From Azolla caroliniana (lineage: Eukaryota; Polypodiophyta), in assembly GCA_043228905.1 (NCBI GenBank), contig JBHGNT010000008.1:22320001-22384000 (forward strand): 64,000 nt of DNA, read 5' to 3'. A program made the position numbers and the translations under genes. The notes below the pieces were generated by a model. It searched no databases, was not told the DNA's origin, and saw only the letters and a list, made by a program, of their open reading frames with translations. Positions within the stretch are counted from its first letter, which is position 1. Each line of letters starts with the position of its first letter. Of the stretch, positions 32,844 through 45,100 are shown piece after piece.

Positions 32844-33307
32844 CAGTTATCGGAATTGGCAACCACGGAATGGGAAGAGGAACCACAACCTTCCCCCCCC
32901 CCGCAACCGTTTCAAAAGCTCAAGGGCATGACTAGAGATTTCAAAAATTGGAGGGTAGAAAATAAAATTTCAAAAAATCTAAGGGTAAAATTTTTAGAGA
33001 CCAAGGGTACAAAATACAAAGCTCAATTCACATGACAAAACCGAAAAATACACATACATGTAACTGAATCATGAAAGGCTCATGTTGCAATGGAGGAGCC
33101 AATCGGTGTGTGATCCAATTGAACGACATGCTAACCAAACAAGAAGGTTCGAGTCAAGCAATACTCCGATCGAAGTTTTCGATCATAGAGCTATGATCCG
33201 GTTGATGGATTTCCGACCGTTGAGATGACCGATGGAGTTTCGGTCGTTAATAGTTGCCATGGCGAGTGGGTTCACCGTGCGATGCACTGTCCCACATGTG
33301 TGCCATG

Positions 33308-33500
33308 TGTTACCCGTAGGAGTTGTACGGGGCGGTATAAGGGTAAAACACATTAAAGGGGTTGTTCGGTATGTGTAATGTATATGAGTGTGAGGATGAG
33401 TATGTGTGAGCACATGCACATGACAAGAATGTAACGGACATATTATTTACCGTTACATTATATATTATATAAACCCCTTATGGGGCATGTAATGAGATAT
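33308..33500 (+). repeat. 3' LTR of gypsy element C, truncated
   Basis: It starts TGTTACCCGTAGGAG like the left LTR and follows it, with a small deletion, to GGGGCATGTAATGAGATAT. It then changes to unrelated LTR sequence, so the last 40% of the LTR is missing. Confidence 0.85.
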
Positions 33501-33704
33501 GTAATGAGACATAGGGCTCGAGGTCGTTGCCTCTTAGTTTCGCATTGTATCCTCTTCTTACAGTGATAGTTGGAGTCTGTGGGCTCCCATAGTTTTTCCC
33601 TATTAGGGTTTTCCACATTAACATCTTGTGTCCTCTATGTTGTCTGTGTAAGTGTATTAATCTCCATGTCTATTTTAGATCTTCCATTGAGTGTTTAAGA
33701 CTCG
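33501..33704 (+). repeat. 3' end of a copia LTR (plus orientation)
   Basis: The segment CTCGAGGTCGTTGCCTC...GTCTGTGGGCTCCC...GGGTTTTCCACATTAAC resembles the reverse complement of the B LTR near 1540-1680, so it is a B-like copia LTR end in plus orientation. It joins directly to the coding part of K. Confidence 0.5.
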
Positions 33705-35750
33705 GTTGCGGCCGAGCCCATTTCCGCACAAAAGTGCCACAGGCACTATGGTTAGGCACACAACCAACCTACGATAGGTTCCATATATTCGGGTGTGAAT
33801 CCTACACATTCATCCCCAAGGTGAAAAGGCACAAGTTGGCACCCCATGCGCCAAAGTGCATATTTCTCGGTTATGGAACCAACGGGGACTTCGGCTACAA
33901 GCTATGGGACCCAGAGAACCGGAAATTGATCTAGAGTAGTGACGTAGTCTTCAAGGAAGACTCTATCTTCTCTCAACTGAACGAGCAAAAAATAGTTGGT
34001 AAAAAGGTCTCCTTCGAAGACAACTGAATTGTTGTAGAAGGACTAATCCATTGCGCCAACTCAAAGGCTCGACAAACAATTGAAATCGAGCAAGTAGACA
34101 ACACACCCACCGTCTCCAAATTGGTAGGAGGTCCACTAGTCGAACTTGAAGACATGGCACCAGACGCCAATACATGGCTACAAGCCATGCAATCCGAGAT
34201 GGACTCGATTTGACAAAATCACACATGGGAGCTAGTCGAACTACCAGCTAGAAGGAAGCCGCTACCTTGCAAATGGGTTTTTCGATACAAATATACATTT
34301 GACTCAGAGAAACCCAAATACAAAGCTTGGCTCATCGCGAAAGGGTTCAAACAAGAACATGGGGTCAACTACGATGAGATATTCTCACCAGTAGTCAAGA
34401 TTACCACCCTCTGACTCCTCCTAGGAGTTGTGGCAACAGAAGACCTAGAGCTTGAACATATGGACGTAAAGACGACATTTCTACACAAAGATCTGGAAAA
34501 AGACATTTACAACCGGCAGGCTTCACGGCAACGGGGGAGGGAAGTCATCTCGTATGTCGACTAGAGAAAAGCCTCTATGGCTTGAAACAAGCGCCGAGGA
34601 TGTGGTACCAGAAGTTTGACTCCTACATCAGGCAGCTTCGATACTACCGATCAGACTTCGACCCATGTATGTACGTTCGGCAACTGGCCGACGAATCTAG
34701 GATTTATCTGATCCTATATGTTGACGACATGTTGAATGCAGGTAGCAATCAAATGGAAATAAGGAAGCTAAAGCAGAATCTTCACGACAAGTTCACGATG
34801 AAGGAACACGGACAAGCCCGACATATACTGGGAATGAGGATTGAGCGAAATCAGACGACTTAGACTCTCCGACTCTCCCAGTCCGACTATATCAAGAAGG
34901 TGTTGAAGCGCTTCAACATGGGGAATGCGAAGCCAGCATCAACACCTCTTCCGACATCAATCCAACTATCAGACAGAGACTCTCCTTCAACAGACAAGGA
35001 GACAGAGCTTAATGGAAAGATGTCCTATGCATCGACTATAGGAAGTATCATGTACACAATGGTGGCAACCCGACACGACCTAGCCTATGTCATAGGGGTG
35101 GTCAGCCAATACATGTCAAATCCAGGATAGAAGCACTGGGAGGCCTTCAAGCACATCTTCAGGTACCTAAGAGGGACCGAAGATACACAGCTAACTTTAG
35201 GTTTGACAACCTCAGCCGAAGTCGAAGGCTACCACTACACTAACTCCAACCATGCCGGTAATACGGACAATCAGAAGTCAACATTTGGCTATATCTTCAC
35301 CTATGGTGGTGGTGCTATATCATGGAGGTCGAACTTCAAGAGTGCACGGCCCTATCGACCACAAAGGCCGAGTACATAGCAACATCAGAGGCAATGAAGG
35401 AATCAATCTGGTTGCACCGACTGTCTATCGACTTCTCATCTACAAGCTGAATCGACCGACCAGCGCCAACCATCTATTGCGACTCACAGAGCGCTATACA
35501 CCTCATCAACAATCCTGTCTATCACGCAAAGACAAAGCATATTGAGGTGCGGTATCATCACATCCGGGAGTTCATAAACGATAAGAAGCTTGAAGTCCGG
35601 AAGATCGCCACTGAGGTGAACGTCGTTGATTGCCTAACGAAGCCACTCTCATATCAACGCTTCGGAACACTAAGGATAAAGATGCGACTACGACAAGCGA
35701 CCAAGCAGAAGAGGCTGAATGAGGAGCAGAAGGTAAGTCGAACCGATTGA
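33705..35750 (+). pseudogene. Copia element K: integrase C-terminus, RT and RNase H
   Basis: Plus-strand D-like copia pol. It begins at KVPQALWLGTQPTYDRFHIFG and continues [104 protein letters not shown] and KTKHIEVRYHHIREFI. It is broken by about ten stops and at least three frame changes, for example near 34510-34560 and 35330. Everything upstream of the integrase C-terminus is missing. Confidence 0.88.
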
Positions 35751-35867
35751 CTCAGACAAGTCAATCTGACTGACTAGTCAAACCAGGCTCAACATTGAAC
35801 ACATCTCTATTGACTCAACCACATGCCGACTAACTTGTAAATATAAATTTAGATTAATTTGTAATCT

Positions 35868-36225
35868 AGATTTACGGGGGAGGTAACCCCAAACACTTGT
35901 ATATGCAGGAAAGAGTAGTTCTTTTACAGGGGAGTTTGTTGGCACAAAAGGCCGACTCCTTCGAATTTGTATCCTAGTGTGAACTCATCCAAAAGAGTTA
36001 GGGCTTAGTATATAAGCAATAACCTAACGATGTAAAAGAGAGAACTTCTTGATCATCTTGTATAGCGATCTCTTAGTGAGAGTGAGAAAGAACGTAATAT
36101 ATCAAAGCTTCCATTAAAGCTTAGAATGTGTCCATTCTGTTTATTCTCTTGCCTTCCTTTTGTGTTGTTTGTTGAACACTACGACAGATCCTCATACATA
36201 CGTTTCTGCACATATTCGATCAACA
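35868..36225 (+). repeat. Polypurine tract and 3' LTR of element K
   Basis: A polypurine tract ACGGGGGAGG lies at 35873-35882, and a second purine block, ACAGGGGAG, ends at 35934, just before the LTR start TGTTGGCACAAAAGG at 35937. The LTR runs to CAACA at 36225 (289 bp) and has a TATATAAGC-like block near 36010. It is unlike the LTR of A, so A and K are probably not two halves of one element. No 5' partner was found. Confidence 0.65.
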
Positions 36226-39126
36226 ATTGTAGCTAGAGAATTGGTGTTCCCCTTTCCCTCGACGCATTTTCCCTAAAGTAGGATCATGTTATTAATTAAG
36301 TGAGAAGATATAAGTAACATGTTAAGGGTTACAAGAGAGTTGTGATCAAAGATATTGTAGTGTTGCAACAATTTGGCCATATGAATTGAGATGTTTCGGA
36401 AAACCCCTTAGGTGAGAAAACTAACTAGAGAATAATGAGATAAGATTTGAGCAATAGTGGGAGGATATCCTTGAGTTTCTACTCGGTGATTCTACGATCA
36501 ATGGCCTTGCCACCTCGGTTGTGGTAGGCCACGCACACATGTTTATTCGGTACATTGTAGATTGTTTTCATTTCAACAAAGCCTTGGCATTTCCCAAATT
36601 TTGTGAACCTAACAACAAGTGCTCTTGCTCATTATATTGCATTTTAGATCTCTCGTCAAATAAAAAAGTGCCATCTCTTTTAGTTTGCTCCACTATGTTT
36701 TCCTTTTTAGCATGCAATTGATATTATTTGTACATGGGCACCTAATTTTGGCAAAATGTATGCCTTCATGTTTACTACAGCTTTATTATCGTCTCTGCTA
36801 GTGCATCATTGATCATCTTTCCCCCTCTTTTGCACTTAATGGGCATTGGACCAACATTTACCCTTTTGATGCAAATCGGGCAAAGATGGTTGTCACTCAC
36901 CTTCAAGCCTCACTCTCACTTAATGATTAAAAGATGATTAAGAATAATATCTCGCTCACTCTCATAGACAATGGAACCAAAGAATATCTTTATTATCCTT
37001 CTTGCTAAGAGTTCTAGCACCAACAAGGAAGAGAGATTAGTGTTTCTCTACTAAACCTATCACTAATCTCTCTTAGGCTCAAAGGTTACAAGAAGAGAGA
37101 AGAGAGGAAGTTGAAGCTCTTAATCACTAGGGAGATATTTTCAAATGGAAGAACCCTTACAAAGTCGCCATAGTGTGATTTATATAGGATTTACGCTTAG
37201 GGTATGGCCCTTTCACACTTGGTCACCCATTTGCATCCCTTTCATTTGGTTTTCTCTTGCTATTTCCTCTTCGTGGTTCCTTTAGCCATACAACGTCGTT
37301 GTTGATGAGCCCTTCTTCACGACTGACTGTTGTGTTGTCCAAATGCTTAACAACTACCCTTTTGTTACGTGCATAACCATAATTGATCATGAGATACACT
37401 TTCTACAGTTTTCCATAATTTAATGATGAATCCGTGTGGGTTAATTCTGAAAGGAACGAGGGTATGAATTCTAATATTCAATTCTATAGTGTGTGAATAT
37501 ACTAGGGCCTAGGGTTTCTGCCAATATAAGGAGGCTAGCTACCTCCTTATCAAGGGAGGCTTGACATATGTTGATACTATAATAGTGTGGCTATAACTCT
37601 TGTTAGCTAAGCACGCGTATTCCTTACATAACCCAAAGTATAACATCAACCCTTGATGGTGTGGGATATCTAGGAGGTCCAGGTCCATCTCATGCTGTTG
37701 TTAGGGGGTGGTCGAATGGTTTGGCACCCCTCTTTCCTTTCTTTAGTCTATAATTCCTTGTGTTTTTGCTCAATTAAAATTAGCTAAACTCTAACACCTT
37801 GATTCTATTGACTTAGAGCATCTCACTTACAATGATTGCTTTCTTCCTAAATTAAAAATTCAGCACAATTTTTTATGAAGTAAATTAATACCGAAAATGG
37901 CTAATGTCGCTCCACTTCATGACTTTATTTGGACCTTACCTAAATCTTAAGCATTTCCACAAAAGCTCACAAAATAGCCTCTATTTTGAATACCATTGCT
38001 TTCCAAAATTATACCCACATAACAATGATTGCTTTCTTCCTAAATTAAAAATGTTGTAGGAAATCAAACTAGTTAAATTAATACATATTCTTTGTTTCAC
38101 ATTTGTAATAGCTTCTTAAAACGCGTACATGGATGTATCACTGTTGTGAAATTTGAAGACAAAGGATAATAATCAAGAGTATAGAAATGATGTATTTTAT
38201 GATGCCACTTTACAAAGGACTATTGACAATGTTGCTGATGCCTAAAGCCTAAACCCTAAACCCTGTATTGGATCAATATAAGATTTAATTTCACTCGCAT
38301 GTTCAGATACAATGATTTGCCACAACAGAAAAGGTTATTCTAGAGGTGTTCACAATATGATAGGAATCTACGTCGTAACTTATTTTGTTGTACAGGAAAG
38401 TAGTCACAAATGCAAGACACATAAGAATACATCATCTCAAATGAGGCCAAAGTTGCTACTACTTTTGACAATGACATTTTCATTTGGCTTAGTAATTAGA
38501 GTCCCTAAAACAGTTATTTTCTACAAATAAAGATATATATTTTTATTTTCCCTCCAAGGTTCAGGGCGTTTTTTCTTTCTATTGTGGGATGGGGGTGACT
38601 TATTAAAGCTACAACAAAATGGTGCACTAGTAAGCATGTAGCATGACATGATCCTTGTTTCAAAAAAGAGTTTATATCCTAAGGCAAGTTTGATTCCTTG
38701 AAAAGGTCCAAAAACAAATTTGTGTCCATATCTATTGTTACTGCAAAGACAAAAGATCATAAATGACAAATAAATTTGTCAATTCATACATTTAACTTGC
38801 TTGGCAAGAACCGTCTATCTTAACTTTTGGCCATTAGACGTCATGGTCCAAATTTCAAGTGATCTCTTTTGTTGTCTTATCACCTTACTCAAATGTGTTA
38901 TTTAAACATGATTGTTTGCCCTTGAAGATCTATATCAGTTTTAAGATATTTGGCCCACCTCACGGCAAAATCCATGCATTTTGCTTTAGGAAATGAAATA
39001 CATTGCAGTATAATCATATATGCTTTATGCGTTTGCATAATGGCTTCCAGGAAGTTAGTTGAGATATGGATAGCATTCACCATTTATCAGTGTGTCAATA
39101 ACTTGCATATACCCACTTATTCTTGC
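36226..39126. other. Gene-free stretch with old repeat remnants
   Basis: AT-rich, with no supported gene. 37600-37800 contains an LTR-like end related to the window start (GGTGGTCGAATGG...CTCTAACACC). 37845-38001 is a repeat also present at 45212-45371. The 3' untranslated region of the Vma22-like gene probably lies just below 39127. Confidence 0.5.
37845..38001 (+). repeat. Dispersed repeat, copy 1
   Basis: A copy of about 157 bp that matches 45212-45371 with few changes (shared core GCTAATGTCGCTCCACTTCA, then TGGACCTTACCTAAAT). Its family is unknown; the other copy lies next to LINE fragments. Confidence 0.65.
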
Positions 39127-42100
39127 TCAGTCCAAATTGTCATCTTTGATTTTCTGAATTTTTGACAGAATGGTGCTTTGGATTGTAGCCAGATCAGTTA
39201 AAATTTCCAATCCTATAATATTTATAGCCACAATAAACAAGATCGTACATCACTGGAGAATTTTCTAAAGGCAACAACATAAACTTAAAATATTATAATC
39301 AGTCAAGTTACCTTCTTTAAATGAGGATTGGGCAGCTCGAAGGTGTGGTGAGACCAACATCCCAAACCATGTCAAGGGTTCTGATCTTTGCTTCATGTTT
39401 ACATATTTCGTCGACTTCTCTTCTTGCTCCTCCTGGTTAATCCAACACAACATATTCAAGTTTCAGAATAGCCGAAAAGCTTTAAATGGCCTTAATAGGC
39501 AAACTGTTTTCCTCAAGTCTTACATTTCATGGGGCCTCCTGGTTTATCCAACACCACATATTTAGATTTCAGAAAAAACAAAAAGCTTAAAGTAACCATA
39601 AATAGGGAAAACATTTTCCCCAAGCCTTGCATGTTCAAATCATAAATCCTGAATGTCCTTCAATACAATGCTTGCTGCTGACAGACATTACATCCATGCT
39701 TTATCTACATTTAAGGTGTATTCATTGCATGGAGGCTAAACCTTGCAATCAACTTGGAATTTCTTCAAACTGTTTTTGAGCATTGGGCCTAGACCCTATA
39801 CAAGAGGATCGCGATGTTTGGGAAGCTATGATATTCCTTGTTAAGGAAGCAGTTCTGTAGTGGCATTAAATTTTTTACTTCAAAGAACCTAATCAAGGAT
39901 AGGGACATAATCATGATAAGAGTATGAATACAGAAAATGGGCATCAAAAGAATAAGTATTTGCCCACTGATCTCTCTAGTTATCAATCAGCATCATGGTT
40001 CTATGATTGAAACTTTTTCGATGCAAAGTGCAGCTCCTCTTTGATAAAAACAAAGTGCAAACATGCATGGCAGGGATAAATAGATTGAAATAAAAAGAAA
40101 AAAACACACACGGAGCCATGTCACATGTGAGAATGATGTGACTGATAAGGAAACTAAGTTTCCTAAATTTGATGTCTTAGAAGAGCAAAAAAATAACTTT
40201 GTAATCAGCCTCTCAATACTTGTGGCTTAAGGATTATTGCATTGCAGAATTTTGCATAGCGATGTTGATTTGAGACTCAAGAAGAACACCCATTGAAATG
40301 CTTGGGAAGATTGGATTAATGAAGATGAGGTAACAATCACTAATATGTGAATCCATACTTCATGCAGGATAAGAATATCACCAGGCTGTGGTGCAGCATG
40401 TGGAATTCCAATGGAAGAGAATCATCTGACAAGATTACTATGATTGATGAATGGCACATGCCTAGAACACAAATGAACAATTAACCATCATATCTCTAGT
40501 ATAGATCAAGAGTGTAGAGCTCAGTCTAGGGCTTATGCTAGTTATGAGACTAATGACAGGTGAGATCATTTTCGTTCAAATTCTCGTTTCATCATGTGAA
40601 ATTTATCAGATTACCCCTATTTATTTCACGAATTATGCTTATATATCAAAACCCACAAAGACTCTTGCATTTTTTATATTTATTTTCCAAATACTATTAA
40701 TATTTCAAAATTCCTCATTTTTCAAATCCTCAAAATATTCTACATTTTCCCAAAGAGAGTAATTGTAGAAATTGGGAGCTGAAGAAAGACTCTACATGGC
40801 AGGTCTGTGAAGTACATAACTTGTTCGCTAGTCTTATTTAACTTTGCGGTAGTAAACTTGTTGCAAATATTGTATCAGGTACTCTAGGAAGCTTCTTGAA
40901 CAAATCTCTGGCGAATTATCGAAATACAACAATTATCAAATCATGTACTAAGATATTAGGAGGGCACTCTTCTGTATGGCATTACCAATGTATCAGAAAA
41001 CACTGTGATCTAGCACAGTGATTCAAACTGGATTGTACACATCAATTACAAATATAAAATTGTTTTTCTTCGGATTTAATATCTTATCTCAAATTGGAAA
41101 TAAACAACGAACAATGGCATTGTCTTCCACAACATCAAGCAATTTGTTTCACCATATCTGCAGCATAAATGGCTAAGAAAAATACAGTTGCACATGTGAA
41201 TGAAGGACTGCAACTGTGTGGAGGTAGGAAAACACAAGTTACAGGCATAGTCACATGACACATTTCATGCAAAGCTGATGAATGGATGTTCCCACTCCCT
41301 GTGAGCTTGGAGCTCAGTTGGTTGAATTTCTGTTAATAGTTGAGACGGTCTATTATCCATAATGCAAACATCAATGTCAAGCAGATATTTTACAGTAAGA
41401 CACCTGAAGGGAGCTATGTCAAGCTCATCACTAGGAGATTGAGAGAGGATAATTCTGATTAGGGTAGAATTTGAGGGTGTCAGATTTATTTGAAGTTAAT
41501 GCCTGAACTTGCTGTTGTAATCCACTGATGCTCCAAAATAACGTTCTGAGTAATTTCATACATAGAGCCATCGGGTCATGGATCTTTAAGATCAAGATCA
41601 ACACTAGTATTGCAGAGCTATTATTGCTTAGTAAAAAACAGAAATATGTCTAAGTGAATAATTGCAGTGTATTGATGTTCAGATGTGTGTTTTAAGACTG
41701 AAATCTACTTTTAAAGAATGAATGCTTCTAACGCAATATCAGCGCATATCAGGACACACATTTATATAAAGCTCATATACCTATATTCCAAATCAACTGA
41801 CTATCACAAAATTTGCGAAAAGTGGCAGAGATCTTCGTCATATTATAGAACCAAAATTTGATTTTAGTAATAAATTTGAGTAGATATCAGCAAAATGCCA
41901 AATATTCCAGACCTGGGTAATTGTGCTTTCATCATCCATTGTGGAATGCTTGCTTTCTTCCAAACTAGCGTTGTAGTTTTCTATACCTAACAAAAAATTA
42001 CAAATAAATGTCATTCTGGACTGACTGAATATCTTTTATTAAAGAACCCAAAAGTAAGGCTGTATGCATTCATATGTGAACTTCATGGTGATTAGTACTA

Positions 42101-45100
42101 TCCATCATTCCTAATGTTAATCAACAATCCCTCAAAACAATTCTGGGCTTCTAAAAACTGTTGACATATTTTGGTAGTGATGTGTGTGAACATACTTAGG
42201 ACAGTGATGTGTGAACACACTTACGATAATGATGTGTGTGAACACATTTAGGACAGTAATGTGTGAACACACTTAGGACAGTGATGTGTGTGAATACACT
42301 TAGGACTACAAGGGCATTTTTTCCCTCTTTAGGAGGTTTTTCCCTATCCATAAAAACTCTCATAACCCTAAAGTGGTAAAGATTTTGGGGATTTCAAAAT
42401 AAGAACCCAACAGTGGTATCAGAGCTACAAAGCGACATTTGAGCAGCAACGCAACGGCTCTCATACGCAGTCCATTTGTGCCATCTGTGGTGGCATTTTT
42501 CTGCTGTTGAAAAAACAAATTTCTGTGTGTTTTCTTCCTTTGCGCAGTTTCAGTTGTGTTTTTTTTTCTGCTTCCAAGTCGATTCAATCCTAGAAAAAGC
42601 CTCCTTGAGTCTTCCAAGACATTCCTATAACCCTCAGAAATCAGATTTGCTTCCCTTTTCTCTTTTCTTGTTCATCTTTCAAGTCAAAGAGGTACGTTAT
42701 TCCCTTTTATTCATTCAGCAGTCCATTTTTTACATCAAAACGTGTTCAGTCCACGGCCATGGCTAAGAGCAATGATGTATTTCGGATGCTTGTTGTTGAG
42801 GATAAACTCGATAAAACAAATTACCCTCTCTGGGCTTATATGATGCGCCATGTATTAGTAGCAAAGGGGTTGTGGAATGTGGTTCAAGGGGCTGAAAAAC
42901 GCCCTGTTGTTGAGAACACAAATGTTGATGGTATTGATTCTGTCGAGGATGTTGATCATCCTGCTCATGTCAATACTACAGTTTCTGTTATACCAATTGC
43001 AACGCAACTTCGTTGGGATGGCAGAGATGCTCAGGCACATGCTTTGATAGCTTTGTCTGTGAAACATGCCATTATTCCCCATATTCGCTCTTGCAAGACA
43101 GCAAAGGATGCTTGGGATACTCTTACCACTTTGTACCAAGCAAGAAATGAGGCTCGTGTTACTTATCTCCGAAAACAATTGGAGAGCGAGCACATGAATG
43201 AAGGTGATTCTATGGACAGTTTTCTTACAAAAATCAAAGATTTAAAGGAACAATTAATTTATGTTGATGAAATGATACCAAATAGTTCACTTGTGTAGAC
43301 CGTTCTAAATGAACTTCCTGATTCATATCAAAGTTTTGCTTCTACTCTTCGTTTAATGATGAAAGGTAATCCCAATGCCTTATTATTCGAGGAGCTAGTC
43401 TCTGTTTTGTTACAGGAAGATCAATCTAAGCAAAAGAGGTCTATTATGTGTGTTGCAGATCAAGATTTCCTAGCTAGTCAGAAGGGCAAAGGTAAATGAA
43501 ATTCTTCTGCTAGCAAGCAAAGATTTGCTAATAATTCATAAGTGAATGAAAAAAAACAAGAGTAGAAACAAAAACTGTTTTGCAAATATTGTAAAGGAAT
43601 TGATCATATTATGAAGAACTGTCCAAAATTGGCTGCAAAAGAGGCAAAGAAAAAGGAGGCGGGACTCGTTGTTGCAGAAGTCTCTGCACCAAAAACAGAG
43701 TCTGCAAATCTTGTGCAGAATAAAGAATGGGCATTTACTATTGTTTGTAGTTTTGACCCATCTTCACTTAAACAATGTATGTCTATTGTACAATCAGATG
43801 TTTGGTACTTCAACAGTGGGGCAACCAAACATATTACCTCGCAGCGCAATTTCTTCACTTCATTGGAGCCTGCCCCTACAAGGAATACTGTCACATGTGC
43901 CAACAACTCATCTTATCCAGTTATGGGTGTTGGTAAGATCATTTTGACTACTGCTAATGGTAATCCTTTCATCTTGTCAGATGCTTTGTTAGTGCCAGGG
44001 ATCAAGAAAAATCTTTTGTTAGTTTCAGCATTAGCCAAGGTTGGCCTGGTTGTTATGACACTTGTGTGTCCACAAGTGATTTTGGCTTCATCCTTGGTAG
44101 CTCATGCATATCTTGGTTGAGCAAGAAGCAGCCTACTGTGGCCACTTCTAGTTGTGAGGCTGAGTATAGGGCAGCTTTCACAGCTACAGTTGAGTGTGTG
44201 TGGCTCAGACGCCTTTTAGCTGATTTGGGTGTTGGTGAGTCTTCTGCCACCACCATCTTCACTGACAATCAAAGCACAATGGCAATTGCGAGGAACCTTG
44301 TGTTCCATGCTCGCACTAAGCACATTGAGGTGCATTATCACTATGTCAGGGAAAGGTTCTCCGTTGGAGAGATCAATTTGGCTTATGTGCCCATGCAGGA
44401 GAACATTGCAAACCTCTTCACAAAGGCTTTGCCTAGGGAGAAGTTTGAAGCTTTCCACAAAGCTTTAGGCCTAATCCCATTTGTGGATTCATCTCTATCC
44501 ACATAGCTTGGCACTTGTTTAACCATGAGTGTCAGCTCCTTGTTCACCGCATCACTCCCAAGGGGGCTTTGTTGACATATTTTGGTAGTGATGTGTGTGA
44601 ACACACTTAGGACAGTGATGTGTGAACACACTTAGGATAGTGATGTGTGCGAACACATTTAGGACAGTAATGTGTGAACACACTTAGGACAATGATGTGT
44701 GTGAACACACTTAGGACTACAGGGGCATTTTTTCCCTCTTTAGGAGGTTTTTCCCCCTGTCCATAAAACTCTCATAACCCTAAAGTGGTAAAGTTTTTTG
44801 GGGATTTCAAAATAAGAACCCAACAAAAACTGATATTGCCTTATCCACTCCTTGCCATGCATAATATAAAGGCATGCAATGGATGCGAGGAAGGGCTAGT
44901 GGAGGATGATCACTTGCTTCTTACATGCTCAGAATATTGTACAATCTATGATGACATATTAAAAGGGGATGATGACTTGAGCATCACACTACGGAACACA
45001 CCGAGACGGTTGCGCTCATAAGTGTATGCCTTATTCACACATTGAGACTTTGTGCTTCAAAGTATGACTTGTGTACTCAGGTTCCATGGGTCAATATTGA

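Larger units (their letters stand above)
8518..33500 (+). mobile_element. Gypsy element C (interrupted by copia F)
   Basis: Plus-strand Ty3/gypsy element. The left LTR is 8518-8862, followed by a primer-binding region CTTTTGGCACGCTCGGTGGGAT. Reverse transcriptase C-terminus, RNase H and integrase follow at 10385-12108, continue at 31492-31945 after the F insertion, and the right LTR starts at 33308. The right LTR breaks off near 33500, so no target duplication can be checked. Odd features: an antisense reading frame at 9105-10414 stands where gag, protease and the N-terminal half of RT would be expected, and a gag-like piece lies downstream of integrase at 32314-32843. Its LTR and 3' non-coding region are shared with the small element E. 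Confidence 0.8.
42154..44830 (+). mobile_element. Copia element I: internally deleted, with intact ends, in an intron
   Basis: 2667-bp plus-strand element (42159-44825). LTRs are 42159-42412 and 44570-44825. The target duplication AAAAC is perfect (42154-42158, 44826-44830). The primer-binding site TGGTATCAGAGC lies at 42415-42426 and a purine tract AAGGGGGCTT precedes the 3' LTR. It keeps gag, the zinc knuckle, the start of protease and RNase H, but GAG-pre-integrase, integrase and RT are missing in one clean deletion near 44055. It lies in intron 3 of the Vma22-like gene, in the opposite orientation to it, and needs proteins from elsewhere to move. Confidence 0.95.

Noticed and set aside
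489-36225. A and K as the two halves of one copia split by C
   Set aside because: Both have D-like proteins, but the LTR of A (TGTCGAATAC...) and of K (TGTTGGCAC...) differ, and the coding halves do not meet at a target duplication.
38898-39083. Minus-strand ORF with AIHISTNFLEAIMQTHKAYM as last exon of the Vma22-like gene
   Set aside because: Exon 6 at 39127-39212 gives the conserved GLEILTDLATIQ end in correct phase with a stop; this ORF lies downstream of that stop.
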